Source: a virus
IMG/VR virus record: IMGVR_UViG_3300036846_000250
Location: 1 to 57,794 of that record
Strand: one strand, 5' to 3'
DNA: 57,794 bases
The stretch's first letter is position 1; every line of letters starts with the position of its first letter. Shown here piece by piece: positions 15,623 through 24,220 of this stretch. The notes under the pieces were generated by a model that made no database searches, was not told where the DNA came from, and saw only the letters and a list, made by a program, of their open reading frames with translations. The translations under genes were made by a program, and so were the position numbers.

Positions 15623-17114
15623 TCTCGGACCATTCAAACACGGCGTTAGCTGGGCGGACGTTCCCACTAGCGTCATTGCGCCTGTTCAAGCAGACGTAGG
15701 AATCAACGTCGTTTTCGGCTCAGCGCCTCTCCATCTGCATCCAAACGGAAAGGATTTTGTAAACAAGCCCCGCGTTTACAACCGCTACGAGGACGCCGTA
15801 GCGGAGCAGGGCTATTCAAACAACTGGAACACCTACGATATCTGCGAGCACATGGACGCGGTTTTCGTTGAGTTCGGCGTTTACCCAGTGATCTACGTGG
15901 CGGTCAACGACCCTGAGCACAACGCCACGGTTGTCCCGCCTGCGCCGTTTCCTCTGGTCAACGGCCAAGTGGACACAGGGCTTGAACTGATTCGCTGGCT
16001 GACTGTGGTCAAAGATGAGACCGGCGCGACTACATACGTCGAGGGCACCGACTACTTGGTGTCGCTGTCGGCCAACAATACAACGATCATCACGCGCATC
16101 GCAGGCGGCGCGATTGTGAACGACGACGACACGATCGAAGTCAGCGGCAGTTCACCGAGCGCTGCGCCAATCGACTCTGCTGACATCATCGGCGGCATCG
16201 ACATTAACACTGGCGCACGCCACGGCCTTGAAGTGATCGAGGACGTTTTCCAAGCGACCGGCTACATACCTGGCGTGATCATCTGCCCGAAGTTCTCGAG
16301 CGATCCGGTTGTCGCTGCGGCGATGGAAGCGAAGTCGGAGAACATCAACGGCTGCTTTGCCTGCACATGCCTGATCGACGTGGACACCAAAGTGGTGAAA
16401 AAAACGCAGGACGTGAACGCGTGGAAAAATGCGAACAACATCGTTTTCCCGCGACAGGAATGCTTGTTCGGCAAACCTGCGCTGGTCGGCACGACGCAGA
16501 AAAAAGTCTACAATTTTGCGTCGCAGCAGGGACCGCTCCTCCAGTGGACGGATATCTACCGAGGCGACGGCCTGCCGTATTACTCGCCGTCGAACAAAAA
16601 CCTGCGGATGAATTCGCTACAGCTCGACAACGGCGACGAGATCAACATGCATCTGCTCGACGCAAACATGCTCAACGGGCAGGGCGTGATCACGGCTCTT
16701 AACTGGATCGGCGGCTGGCGGTCGTGGGGCAACCGGACGGCGTGCTACCCGAGCGACACGGACGTGCATGACATGTTCATTCCGGTGCGCCGGATGTTCG
16801 ATTACATCGGGAACACGATCGTGCTGACCATCTGGCAAAAAGTGGACGAACCCGGCAATCGCCGGCTGATCGACGCCATCGTGAATTCGTTGCAGCTCTG
16901 GCTTGACGGCCTGACGAATCAGCAGGCCTTGTTAGGCGCACGCATCGAGTTTCGGCAGGACGAGAATCCGACGACAGAACTGCTCAACGGGCACTATCTG
17001 TTCCACGTTTATTTCGCAGTCCCGACGCCAGCCGAGTGGCTGGACTTCCGGCTCGAATACTGGGTTCCGTATCTGGCCAATCTGTTTACGACGGACGAAA
17101 CCGCAGTCGCTTAA
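15615..17114 (+). CDS. Tail sheath protein
   Basis: 499 residues, typical of P2/Mu-like sheaths. Diagnostic stretches include the GIDINTGARHGLEVIEDVF core, PGVIICPKFSSDPVV, the C-terminal NWIGGWRSWGNRTAC and a final tract for interlocking neighbours (YLFHVYFAVPTPAEWLDFRLE). The sheath contracts to drive the tube through the envelope. It is followed by the tube gene, the classical pair. Confidence 0.95.
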   Translation: MPNLGPFKHGVSWADVPTSVIAPVQADVGINVVFGSAPLHLHPNGKDFVNKPRVYNRYEDAVAEQGYSNNWNTYDICEHMDAVFVEFGVYPVIYVAVNDPEHNATVVPPAPFPLVNGQVDTGLELIRWLTVVKDETGATTYVEGTDYLVSLSANNTTIITRIAGGAIVNDDDTIEVSGSSPSAAPIDSADIIGGIDINTGARHGLEVIEDVFQATGYIPGVIICPKFSSDPVVAAAMEAKSENINGCFACTCLIDVDTKVVKKTQDVNAWKNANNIVFPRQECLFGKPALVGTTQKKVYNFASQQGPLLQWTDIYRGDGLPYYSPSNKNLRMNSLQLDNGDEINMHLLDANMLNGQGVITALNWIGGWRSWGNRTACYPSDTDVHDMFIPVRRMFDYIGNTIVLTIWQKVDEPGNRRLIDAIVNSLQLWLDGLTNQQALLGARIEFRQDENPTTELLNGHYLFHVYFAVPTPAEWLDFRLEYWVPYLANLFTTDETAVA

Positions 17115-17141
17115 CTGCATTAACCACAGGAGAAAAATAAA

Positions 17142-17672
17142 ATGCTAATCCCGAATCACGTCACTAATTACTCGATCTTTTTGCAAGGCAAACGGCTGAT
17201 TGGAATCGCCGACGTGACCTTGCCGAAACTGGAAAATCTCGCCGACACGCTGAAGGGCAGCGGCATCTTTGGCGAGATCGACATGCCGGTGCAGGCGCAT
17301 TTCAAGCCATACTCGGTGCTGTTGAAATGGCTGACGATTTGCGACGCGGCCGTTTACGCCACGATACAGGACGGCGCACAGCTCGACGCGTGGGTCGCCA
17401 ATCAGTATCACGACAGCGGCACGAACAAGATCATCCACCAAGGCTGGCGCTTCATCATGGGCACAGCGCCCAAAGGCTTCAACATGGGAAAACTTGAAGT
17501 CGGCACGAAGGGCGACGACGAGAGCGAATACGAATTGATCAGTCTCCGCGCCTTGCGCGACGACCAGATCATGTTCGAGATCGACAAAGAGAACGCGGTC
17601 TGCCGCTGGTGGGACGGCATCCAGCTGGTCGACAACGCGTTGCGAATCCGGCAACTGATCGGACTGGGATAA
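17142..17672 (+). CDS. Tail tube protein
   Basis: 176 residues, close to the P2 FII/Mu tube family length. The N-terminus (LIPNHVTNYSIFLQGKRLIG) and the DVTLPKLENLADTLKGSGIFGE segment are typical, as is the C-terminal ID-KENAVCRW-DGIQL pattern. Excellent ribosome binding site (AGGAGA). It ends at the TAA that begins stem-loop copy 5. Confidence 0.93.
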   Translation: MLIPNHVTNYSIFLQGKRLIGIADVTLPKLENLADTLKGSGIFGEIDMPVQAHFKPYSVLLKWLTICDAAVYATIQDGAQLDAWVANQYHDSGTNKIIHQGWRFIMGTAPKGFNMGKLEVGTKGDDESEYELISLRALRDDQIMFEIDKENAVCRWWDGIQLVDNALRIRQLIGLG

Positions 17673-17698
17673 GCTTATCTGCATTTGGTGATAAGCTT
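17671..17698 (+). repeat. Stem-loop repeat, copy 5
   Basis: Arms AAGCTTATC / GATAAGCTT, loop TGCATTTGGT; overlaps the tube stop codon (TAA at 17670-17672) and lies 53 bases before the next ATG. Confidence 0.92.
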
Positions 17699-17751
17699 GC
17701 CCGACCGATGAAAGGTTTGACATTGTGACCGGACTGTGGTGAAAGGTCTTC

Positions 17752-18204
17752 ATGGATAACGACCTACTGGAAAAAGCTGAGCCTGCGGCGACCAATCGGT
17801 TGCCGCTTGGGCCTAACGACGAAAGCCACTCGGAAACTGAAACTGCAATTGAAACGCAATATCGAGAACTGGAAGTCGAGAAACCGTCCCCTCCGGTGCG
17901 ACTGAAATTTGATCCGCCGATCGAATACGACGGAGAAAAATACGACCAGATCGTGTGCGATTTCGACAAGCTGATCGGAAAAGATTTTCAGCGGATCGAG
18001 CGCGAGTTCGTCCACATGTATAAGGCGGAGAAAAACGAGACCGTGCTGCCGGAACTGAAACATTTGTTTCACTGTCTGGTGATCGCGCGTGCTGCCGATG
18101 TGCCGGTTGGGTTAATCTTCAAACTGCCAAGGAGGTATTACACGCCGATACGACTTGAAGCTCTAAAAGCCTGCGGCAGCTCGCCGGACACGGAGAAAGT
18201 CTGA
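17752..18204 (+). CDS. Tail assembly chaperone
   Basis: 150 residues, resembling Mu gp41/phage tail assembly proteins: an acidic N-terminus, RLKFDPPIEYDGEKYDQIV, and DLLIG-like DFDKLIGKDFQRIE, then ELKHLFHCLVIARAADVPVGL. These proteins bind the tape measure during tail assembly. It lies between tube and tape measure genes and is followed by an open -1 frame, the hallmark of programmed frameshifting in this position. Confidence 0.85.
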   Translation: MDNDLLEKAEPAATNRLPLGPNDESHSETETAIETQYRELEVEKPSPPVRLKFDPPIEYDGEKYDQIVCDFDKLIGKDFQRIEREFVHMYKAEKNETVLPELKHLFHCLVIARAADVPVGLIFKLPRRYYTPIRLEALKACGSSPDTEKV

Positions 18205-18347
18205 CCGGACTTATCCGGACGATTGTGGTGCGGTTGGCGCGTGCATTAGGCGGCGGCGTCGACTACTGGATGGAGCTGCCGATCAGAGAACTGGGAGAGT
18301 ATATGACCGAACTCGCCAAGCAAATCGAAGCGGAGAACGCCGAGTAA
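18159..18347 (+). other. -1 frameshift extension of the tail assembly chaperone
   Basis: A reading frame open in -1 relative to the chaperone begins after a TGA at 18156-18158, crosses the chaperone stop (18202-18204) and ends at TAA 18345-18347, one base before the tape measure ATG. It encodes about 59 further residues including GGGVDYWMELPIRELGEYM. A tetra-A slip site (CTAAAAG, 18163-18169) and a CCGGA/TCCGG hairpin at 18205-18218 lie in the window. The fusion would resemble lambda gpGT. Confidence 0.7.
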
Positions 18348-18348
18348 T

Positions 18349-20610
18349 ATGGCTGCGTCCGCCCAACAGCAATACGTAGTCAATTTCGCCATAGGCGCGA
18401 AGCTGCTCAGTTCGTTCTCCGGTGCGATGAACGCTGCACAGACTCGCATGAAAACCATGGAGAAAACTGTGAAGGGCGTCAGCACAGCGGTCAAAGGCAT
18501 GACCGGCATCTTGTTAGGCGCACTCGCTGCACTGGGCGGTCGCGCGATCTTCAACAAAATATTCGAGGGCGCGGAGGAGGCTGCGATCGCGGCGGAACAA
18601 CGGACGCGGCGCATGGTGACGTCGCTCCTGCGGCTGCAATCAATCGCTGCCAGAGGTCGCGGCTACTCCGAGGATCAGGTCAAAATACTGCAGAAGCACA
18701 CCGAGGAACTTGCGAAACATTCCGTCTACTCGCAGGACATTCTGAACGCTGGCGAGGATCAGCTGGCGGTCTACGCTGTGCCTCCGAAATACATCGAACA
18801 GGCTATCGGCCCGATGCAGGATTTGCTGGCTGTGAGCAAAGGCGTCACGGCGAACGAGGGCGACATGTCTCAGCTCGCAAACGCATTCGGCAAAGCAATC
18901 AAGACTGGAATGACGAAGCCGTTGAAGGAATTCGGCATCGTGCTCAGTCCACTGGAACAGCAGTATCTGAAAGCGATGTCGAAAGCTGGCGACCTCCAAG
19001 GGGCATACAATTTCTTGTTAGGCAAAATGCGATTCGCTGCTGGCGAAGCGGCGCGGCTGATGACCACGCCACAGGGCAGAATCAAAAAAGCACAGGAGAA
19101 TATTCTCGAAATGGGCAAGCGCGTGAAACAGGCGCTGCTGCCCGACCAAGCGGCGATGCAGGAAGCGTGGACGAACGCGATGCTGTCGCTTGAACCTGCG
19201 CTGACTGCATTCGAGCGTTCCATGACACATCTGAAAACGTGGGGCGCACAAGAGTTCGGCGACTTAGTGAAGGCACTCTCGACGCCGGACGCGAAGCAGG
19301 CTATCGACGACCTGACGCAATCTGTGAAAGGCCTCGGCGCGTCATTCGGCAGCACGCACACGGAGGGCAAGTCGTTAGGCACGATGCTCGGAGAATGGCT
19401 GTCTGGCGAGATCAAGCAGACCGGCGAGGATTTCATTCATCTCGAGCGGATCATCGTGAACATCCAACGCCACTGGACGATTCTCGAAGGCGCGTTCATC
19501 GGCGGCTGGCAACGGATCGAATCGGCGTTCGGAAAGCTGACCGACCTGTGGGAAAAGTTCAAGGCGTCAATCACGGACTGGAAACCTCCGTGGTGGATGC
19601 CACTGAATCCGTTGACTATCGGACAAAAAATTTACAAGGGCGGCGCTGGCGTTCGTTCGGCTGTGGGAAACTGGAACGCTGGCGCGACACAACGCGCGAT
19701 CACAGCGGCTGGCGGTGGGCCGTCCGGCGGTGTGGCGTCTGCTGCTTCTGGTGTCGCTGCGGCTGGCGGCGCGTCGAACGCCGCGCCACTGAGCGCGGCG
19801 GCGGCGTCGAGCATCCAAGCCGAACGCGCTGGCTTCATCAAGGAATTGCAGACGCCATACATGCAGAAGCTGGTCGCGGCGACTCTGTCGACCGAGACCT
19901 CTGGCGCGGAGAGCCAGAAGAACGTCTACGAAGCTTTAATCAATCGCGCTGCGGCCTACAAGATCGCTGGCAAATACCACGGCATGGAACAGATGATCAA
20001 AGGCGGTTTCTACGGCCCGTGGAATCGCCGCGAGACGGCTGCTGTGATGAGCAAAGGAATCTCTGAGGCGCGACTGAAACAAGTGGCGGAATACACCAGC
20101 GAACTCGCTGCCGGTCGCAACGTTCTCGGAGGCCTGACCGATCAGGGAATGATCAACGAGATCAAAGGTGCCAAGAAAAAATTCGGCGAGGACTACTACG
20201 GCATGATGGGATTCGAGGGCGAAAAACAAACTGCTGCCTACCGTGCTGGCGCTGGTCAAGTGGCTGCGCCTACGGCTGTGGCGTCGGAGAACAAACCTCC
20301 GCCGTTGCTTGCTGCGGTTCCTGGCATGGCTGCTGGCGGCATTGCCATGCGTCCGATGCTGGCGCAGCTCGCCGAGCGCGGCGCGGAAGCGGTCGTCCCG
20401 TTAGGCCGAGGCGGTCGCGGTCTTGGCGGCATGATGGGAACGGCTGTGCATTTCATGCCGAACATAACGATCCACGGCGGCGGCTCCGGCGCGGAAATAC
20501 AGGACGGCATGGTCGACAAGCTGCGCGATCTGTCGCGCGAATTCGTGGGGCAATTCAAGCGTGCGCAGCAGCACGAACGCCGACTAAGTTACGAGGGCGG
20601 CTACGGATGA
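18349..20610 (+). CDS. Tail tape measure protein with muralytic-like domain
   Basis: 753 residues. The N-terminus is helical with a membrane-like Gly/Ala/Leu segment (GMTGILLGALAALGG). Residues about 500-620 resemble SleB/cell-wall hydrolase domains: KLVAATLSTETSG, then NVYEALINRAAA and GGFYGPWNRRET. The C-terminus has the AERGAEAVVPLGRGG signature of tape measures. It sets tail length and may help open peptidoglycan. Four GTTAGGC motifs lie inside (18513, 19017, 19374, 20400). Confidence 0.93.
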   Translation: MAASAQQQYVVNFAIGAKLLSSFSGAMNAAQTRMKTMEKTVKGVSTAVKGMTGILLGALAALGGRAIFNKIFEGAEEAAIAAEQRTRRMVTSLLRLQSIAARGRGYSEDQVKILQKHTEELAKHSVYSQDILNAGEDQLAVYAVPPKYIEQAIGPMQDLLAVSKGVTANEGDMSQLANAFGKAIKTGMTKPLKEFGIVLSPLEQQYLKAMSKAGDLQGAYNFLLGKMRFAAGEAARLMTTPQGRIKKAQENILEMGKRVKQALLPDQAAMQEAWTNAMLSLEPALTAFERSMTHLKTWGAQEFGDLVKALSTPDAKQAIDDLTQSVKGLGASFGSTHTEGKSLGTMLGEWLSGEIKQTGEDFIHLERIIVNIQRHWTILEGAFIGGWQRIESAFGKLTDLWEKFKASITDWKPPWWMPLNPLTIGQKIYKGGAGVRSAVGNWNAGATQRAITAAGGGPSGGVASAASGVAAAGGASNAAPLSAAAASSIQAERAGFIKELQTPYMQKLVAATLSTETSGAESQKNVYEALINRAAAYKIAGKYHGMEQMIKGGFYGPWNRRETAAVMSKGISEARLKQVAEYTSELAAGRNVLGGLTDQGMINEIKGAKKKFGEDYYGMMGFEGEKQTAAYRAGAGQVAAPTAVASENKPPPLLAAVPGMAAGGIAMRPMLAQLAERGAEAVVPLGRGGRGLGGMMGTAVHFMPNITIHGGGSGAEIQDGMVDKLRDLSREFVGQFKRAQQHERRLSYEGGYG

Positions 20611-20616
20611 ACACGG

Positions 20617-20644
20617 AAGCTTATCTCCATTTGATGATAAGCTT
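20617..20644 (+). repeat. Stem-loop repeat, copy 6 (variant loop)
   Basis: Arms AAGCTTATC / GATAAGCTT, loop TCCATTTGAT. It lies 6 bases after the tape measure stop and 17 bases before the next ATG. Confidence 0.9.
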
Positions 20645-20661
20645 TCCCACGGAGAACGGCT

Positions 20662-20997
20662 ATGGCTAACGGCATCCCGACTCCGCCTGCGCCTGTCGTC
20701 GTGCCGCCGTTCGTGCCGGACGCCACATACATTTCGTTAGGCCAGCCGAAGTCGCCGCGCATCTATGTCTCGACACAGGGCGATTGGTGGGATCTGATCG
20801 CCATTCGCGTTTACGGCCGCGTCCGAGGCAACGAGCATTTGATGTTTCGCCTGCTTGAAGCGAACTACGCGCTGCGGGAAGTCTGCAATTTTCCGGCTGG
20901 CGTGGCGGTGATTGTGCCGGACGTGCCGATCGTGAACGAAATTCCTCTGGTGCCGTGGAAAGCGGCTACTGCAATTCCATCTTCGTTGCCGCCATGA
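20662..20997 (+). CDS. Baseplate hub-associated protein X-like (LysM-type)
   Basis: 111 residues. The central part (STQGDWWDLIAIRVYGRVRGNEHLMFRLLEANYALREV) and the ending AGVAVIVPDVP match the LysM-like P2 gpX family, which accompanies gpD in the baseplate hub. Pro-rich N-terminus. A GTTAGGCC motif (20736) encodes its Leu-Gly. The stop overlaps the gpD-like start by ATGA. Confidence 0.85.
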   Translation: MANGIPTPPAPVVVPPFVPDATYISLGQPKSPRIYVSTQGDWWDLIAIRVYGRVRGNEHLMFRLLEANYALREVCNFPAGVAVIVPDVPIVNEIPLVPWKAATAIPSSLPP

Positions 20998-22133
20998 TTG
21001 CACAAGTTCGAGCAGCGCATCCGGAAATCATTGTCGGCGGACAGGATTACTACCACGCGCTCGCGCCGTATTTCATGAGCATGACCTACGAGGATTCGTG
21101 CGACGGAATGAAAGCGGACGACTTGCATATCGTGCTGGCCGACCGCGATCACAAGTTCATCAGCTCGTGGGCACCGAGCAAAGGCGCGACGCTTGAAGCT
21201 GCGATCGTGGCCGAGCGATGGTTCGCGCCGAACGCTTCCGCGCTGCGACTGGACTGCGGCAAATTCTGGATCGACACAATCGAGTTCACTCTGCCTGACA
21301 GCAAGGTGCTGATCAAAGCGACTTCGATCCCGACGGACGTTCGGATCAAGGCGAGCACGGAAACGCGCGGCTGGGAACAGACTACGTTGCAGGACGTGAC
21401 TGCGCAGATCGGCGGCGAGAACAAACTGATGATCGACTGGCAAGCGATGGTCAATCCGCGCTACAAACGCGTGGAACAAGTCGAGGAATCCGGACTCGGC
21501 TTCCTGCAAAAAAAAGCGAACGACGCGAAGCTGGCGATCAAGGTATGCCGCGACAAGCTGATCGTGTTCGACGAGCAACAGCTCGAGGAAAAACCGGCTG
21601 CGTTTACTCTGCTCTACGGCAACATGCCTGTGCAGGGCGGCGCGTGCTACCGGCTGGCTGGCGCACACTTCGTGACGCAGATCATGGACACGGCACAGAA
21701 GGCGAAAATTCTGGCGATGAGTGCGGAGACCGCGAACATCAAATCCGGCGAGTGGGCCACGACGGATTCTGCTGGCGGCGACGGCGAAGGCGGTGACACC
21801 GAGGGCGACAAAGTGAACTACGACACGGACGGCGAGGAAAACGAGGACGGCGAGGGCGAGTTCCGCGACGAGAATTTGTCTGGCAACTGGGAGACGACCG
21901 ACTCTCTCAGCGCACTAAAAGCGAAGTCGTTGCTGCGCGACAAGAACAAGAAAAAAGATCAATGCCGGTTGCAGCTTGGCATCGGCAATCCGCTGGTTGC
22001 GGCGGGACAGACTTTCAATCTGGTCGGCGTCGGACAGTTCGACGGCAAGTGGTTTATCGAGTGCGCACGCCACACGGTCGGGCCGCAATACGAGACCGAA
22101 CTGGATGTGCGTCGGTGTTTGGAGGGCTACTGA
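20994..22133 (+). CDS. Baseplate hub protein (late control gene D family)
   Basis: 379 residues starting at the ATG overlapping the X-like stop. P2 gpD-type features: LDCGKFWIDTIEFTLPDSKVLIKATSIPTDV, TRGWEQTTLQDV and AAFTLLYGNM. An acidic Gly/Asp/Glu linker (about 265-300) and a C-terminal beta segment (LVAAGQTFNLVGVGQFDGKW) follow. It forms the tube-closing hub on which the spike sits. Confidence 0.92.
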   Translation: MIAQVRAAHPEIIVGGQDYYHALAPYFMSMTYEDSCDGMKADDLHIVLADRDHKFISSWAPSKGATLEAAIVAERWFAPNASALRLDCGKFWIDTIEFTLPDSKVLIKATSIPTDVRIKASTETRGWEQTTLQDVTAQIGGENKLMIDWQAMVNPRYKRVEQVEESGLGFLQKKANDAKLAIKVCRDKLIVFDEQQLEEKPAAFTLLYGNMPVQGGACYRLAGAHFVTQIMDTAQKAKILAMSAETANIKSGEWATTDSAGGDGEGGDTEGDKVNYDTDGEENEDGEGEFRDENLSGNWETTDSLSALKAKSLLRDKNKKKDQCRLQLGIGNPLVAAGQTFNLVGVGQFDGKWFIECARHTVGPQYETELDVRRCLEGY

Positions 22134-22149
22134 TGGTCAAACATCGCTC

Positions 22150-22262
22150 TAGGAATGGCTCGCCTTGCGCTCAGGATTGCGCGTATCGCGTTTTTATGGC
22201 GGCATGGCTGTGGTCATACTGGAAAGCAAACAAAACGATTCTAGCGCGGTTTTAGAACGATC
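22150..22262 (+). repeat. Long inverted-repeat element, copy B
   Basis: Left part AGGATTGCGCGTATCGCGTTTT (as AGGATTGCGC at 22173-22182 and GTATCGCGTTTT after it), central GGC-rich ATGGCTGTGGT and right arm AAAACGATTCTA at about 22232-22243. Fills the gap between the hub and spike genes. Confidence 0.75.
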
Positions 22263-22271
22263 TTCACTTTT

Positions 22272-22955
22272 ATGCAAAAGAACTTGCTGTCGGACACGGA
22301 CTACACGAAAGGCCACGACAACCGCTACGGCATCACAGGAGCGTTCGGTCGCATCTCGAAGCTCGAAGTGACAAAAGACGCGGCGAACGTCCGCGTGATC
22401 ATGGGCGACCGGCAGGATCACAAAAACCAGCCGCTGATTTCAAAACCGATTCCGGTGTTGCAGATCGCGTCACAGGCGAAAAAAAGTTTCGCCATGCCTC
22501 GCGTGAACGACGTCGTCTGCATGGTCAAGCTGCCGAACGGCACAGGGAACTACGCGGTGCTCGGATCGTTCTACACCAAGAAAAATCCGCCGCCTGTGAC
22601 CGACCCGATGCTTGATCACACGCTCTACGACGACGGCTCGACGCTGCAATTCGACGCCAGCAAAGGCCAGATGGATTGGAACATCAAAGGCGACATCAAC
22701 TGGACGAACGACGGCGCGGTGACGATCACTCTTAAAAAAGGCTACACGATCAAGCTTGACGGCGACATGTCGATCGAAGCGGCGAACATCATTTTGAAGG
22801 GCAACATCCAGCACACTGGCGACATGACGACCAGCGGCATCCACAACGCGAGCGACGGTCCGCACGCGTCGTGCGGCTCGGCACAGGGCGAACTGGAACA
22901 ACGAATCGCCTCGCTCGAGGCGCGGCTCGCAGCGTTGGAGGCGCGGCCGCAATGA
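22272..22955 (+). CDS. Baseplate spike protein (gpV-like)
   Basis: 227 residues. Residues 15-120 resemble the OB-fold domain of gpV/gp45-type spikes (GRISKLEVTKDAANVRVIM, then VLGSFYTKKNPPP). This is followed by a repetitive beta-helix (GDINWTNDGAVTITLKKGYTIKLDGDMSIEAANIILKGN) and HNASDGPHASCG. The C-terminal 25 residues form a coiled coil (LEQRIASLEARLAALEARP), unusual for the tip end of a spike. Lies directly after the hub gene. Confidence 0.9.
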   Translation: MQKNLLSDTDYTKGHDNRYGITGAFGRISKLEVTKDAANVRVIMGDRQDHKNQPLISKPIPVLQIASQAKKSFAMPRVNDVVCMVKLPNGTGNYAVLGSFYTKKNPPPVTDPMLDHTLYDDGSTLQFDASKGQMDWNIKGDINWTNDGAVTITLKKGYTIKLDGDMSIEAANIILKGNIQHTGDMTTSGIHNASDGPHASCGSAQGELEQRIASLEARLAALEARPQ

Positions 22956-22958
22956 ACG

Positions 22959-22986
22959 AAGCTTATCTGCATTTGGTGATAAGCTT
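22959..22986 (+). repeat. Stem-loop repeat, copy 7
   Basis: Arms AAGCTTATC / GATAAGCTT, loop TGCATTTGGT; 3 bases after the spike stop and 8 bases before the next ATG. Confidence 0.92.
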
Positions 22987-22994
22987 ACCTGCTT

Positions 22995-23492
22995 ATGGTT
23001 GAAGGATTCTACGGCTCTATCATTTTCGGTCGTGCGCTCGGACGCATACAGACTTTCCATGAGATCGAGCGCAAGTATCAGGGACGCTTCAACGCGCACA
23101 TGGTTCACTTGCAGAAACCGCTGCTCGAGTGGGCTGGCAACGACCTGATCAAGCTGGACATGAAAGTGAATCTCGACGCGTCGTGGTGCGGCGATCCGCT
23201 GCCGCTGCTGGCGGAGTGGCATTTCTACCACGAGAACGCCATGTTCGCGCCATTGCTGATCGGCGGAAAACCAATGGCGTCCGGCCTGTCGCTGTTCGTG
23301 ATTACGGACTTGCACGAAGCGCACAAGCACTGGCTGGTCGGCGGTCGCCTGCTGGCGGTCGAACTGGCGATCACGTTCGGCGAATACATTCCGTTCGCGG
23401 ACAGCTCGTCGACCTCGTTAGGCATTCCCGGCTTCGGCGGCGGATTTGGAAACGGTGGCGGCGGCACTGTGGAAGTGGGGCCTGTCCAGTGA
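22995..23492 (+). CDS. P2 gpU-like tail protein
   Basis: 165 residues. Pattern FHEIERKYQGRFNAHMVHLQKP followed by LAEWHFYHENAMFAPLLIGGKPMASGLSLF and HLVGGRLLAVELAITFGEY-like C-terminal part fits the P2 gpU family. Gly-rich C-terminal tail. The next gene starts at a GTG overlapping its stop (GTGA), showing coupling. Confidence 0.72.
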   Translation: MVEGFYGSIIFGRALGRIQTFHEIERKYQGRFNAHMVHLQKPLLEWAGNDLIKLDMKVNLDASWCGDPLPLLAEWHFYHENAMFAPLLIGGKPMASGLSLFVITDLHEAHKHWLVGGRLLAVELAITFGEYIPFADSSSTSLGIPGFGGGFGNGGGGTVEVGPVQ

Positions 23493-24220
23493 ACGCTCGC
23501 ATCACACTGCCGAAACCGCCTGTGCCGTCCGCGCCGCCGCCCTATGTGCCTCCGGCAAACAAGGTGTATGGCTACGGGCAGATGCCGGAACTAGGATCGA
23601 ACTGGCGCATCAAATTCTCGGACGCGGACGGCCTTCCTCTGAACATGGTTTCGTTTGAAGTGATCGACTTCGGCGCGATCTCCTACAAGGAAATTTTTCA
23701 GAACGTGAAGACGATCCTCGCCACGCCGCTCTACTCTGCGGCTCTGGAACGTTTGCTAGGCATCGACGAGTCGATCGTGGACTTGCCAATCGGTCAGGCG
23801 GCACAGGCTGTGGTGGCGATTCTGGACGCGCTATACTTTTGGGAGCCGCGCGTCGAAGTGGTGAACATCGGGTTCGCCTCCGACGGAATAAGCGCACATC
23901 TGATTTGCAACCTGCAATTGAAAATAAAAAATGTAATCTATGGGACGGAGACGCCGTATGATCGAAACAATATTTTCCCGATGCCGCCAGTCGTTACGCA
24001 GGAGCTGCCTCCGATGAATGTGCCTGTCGCTGGACCTATTGGGCCGACCGGAGTGCGCGGCAGTCTGTGGTTCACTGGCCCGACCGATCCGACGCAAGTG
24101 ACTGGCGTGCTGCCACAGGACATGTATCTGAACACGACGAGCGGCGACGTGTTTCAGTTCGACGGCGTCACCAACACATGGAAAGGAGTCACACAGCCAT
24201 GGGCTGGGGCGCGCCAATAG
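23489..24220 (+). CDS. gpW/gp25-like baseplate protein with collagen-like tail
   Basis: 243 residues from a GTG at 23489 overlapping the previous stop. The core (about 65-145) is the gp25/gpW-like wedge protein: VKTILATPLYSAALERLLG, then FWEPRVEVVNIGF and LKIKNVIYGTE. After it comes an extension not typical of gp25, with PVAGPIGPTGVRGS, a short collagen-like Gly-Pro run, and a carbohydrate-module-like segment. May combine wedge and fibre-attachment roles. Confidence 0.8.
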   Translation: MNARITLPKPPVPSAPPPYVPPANKVYGYGQMPELGSNWRIKFSDADGLPLNMVSFEVIDFGAISYKEIFQNVKTILATPLYSAALERLLGIDESIVDLPIGQAAQAVVAILDALYFWEPRVEVVNIGFASDGISAHLICNLQLKIKNVIYGTETPYDRNNIFPMPPVVTQELPPMNVPVAGPIGPTGVRGSLWFTGPTDPTQVTGVLPQDMYLNTTSGDVFQFDGVTNTWKGVTQPWAGARQ

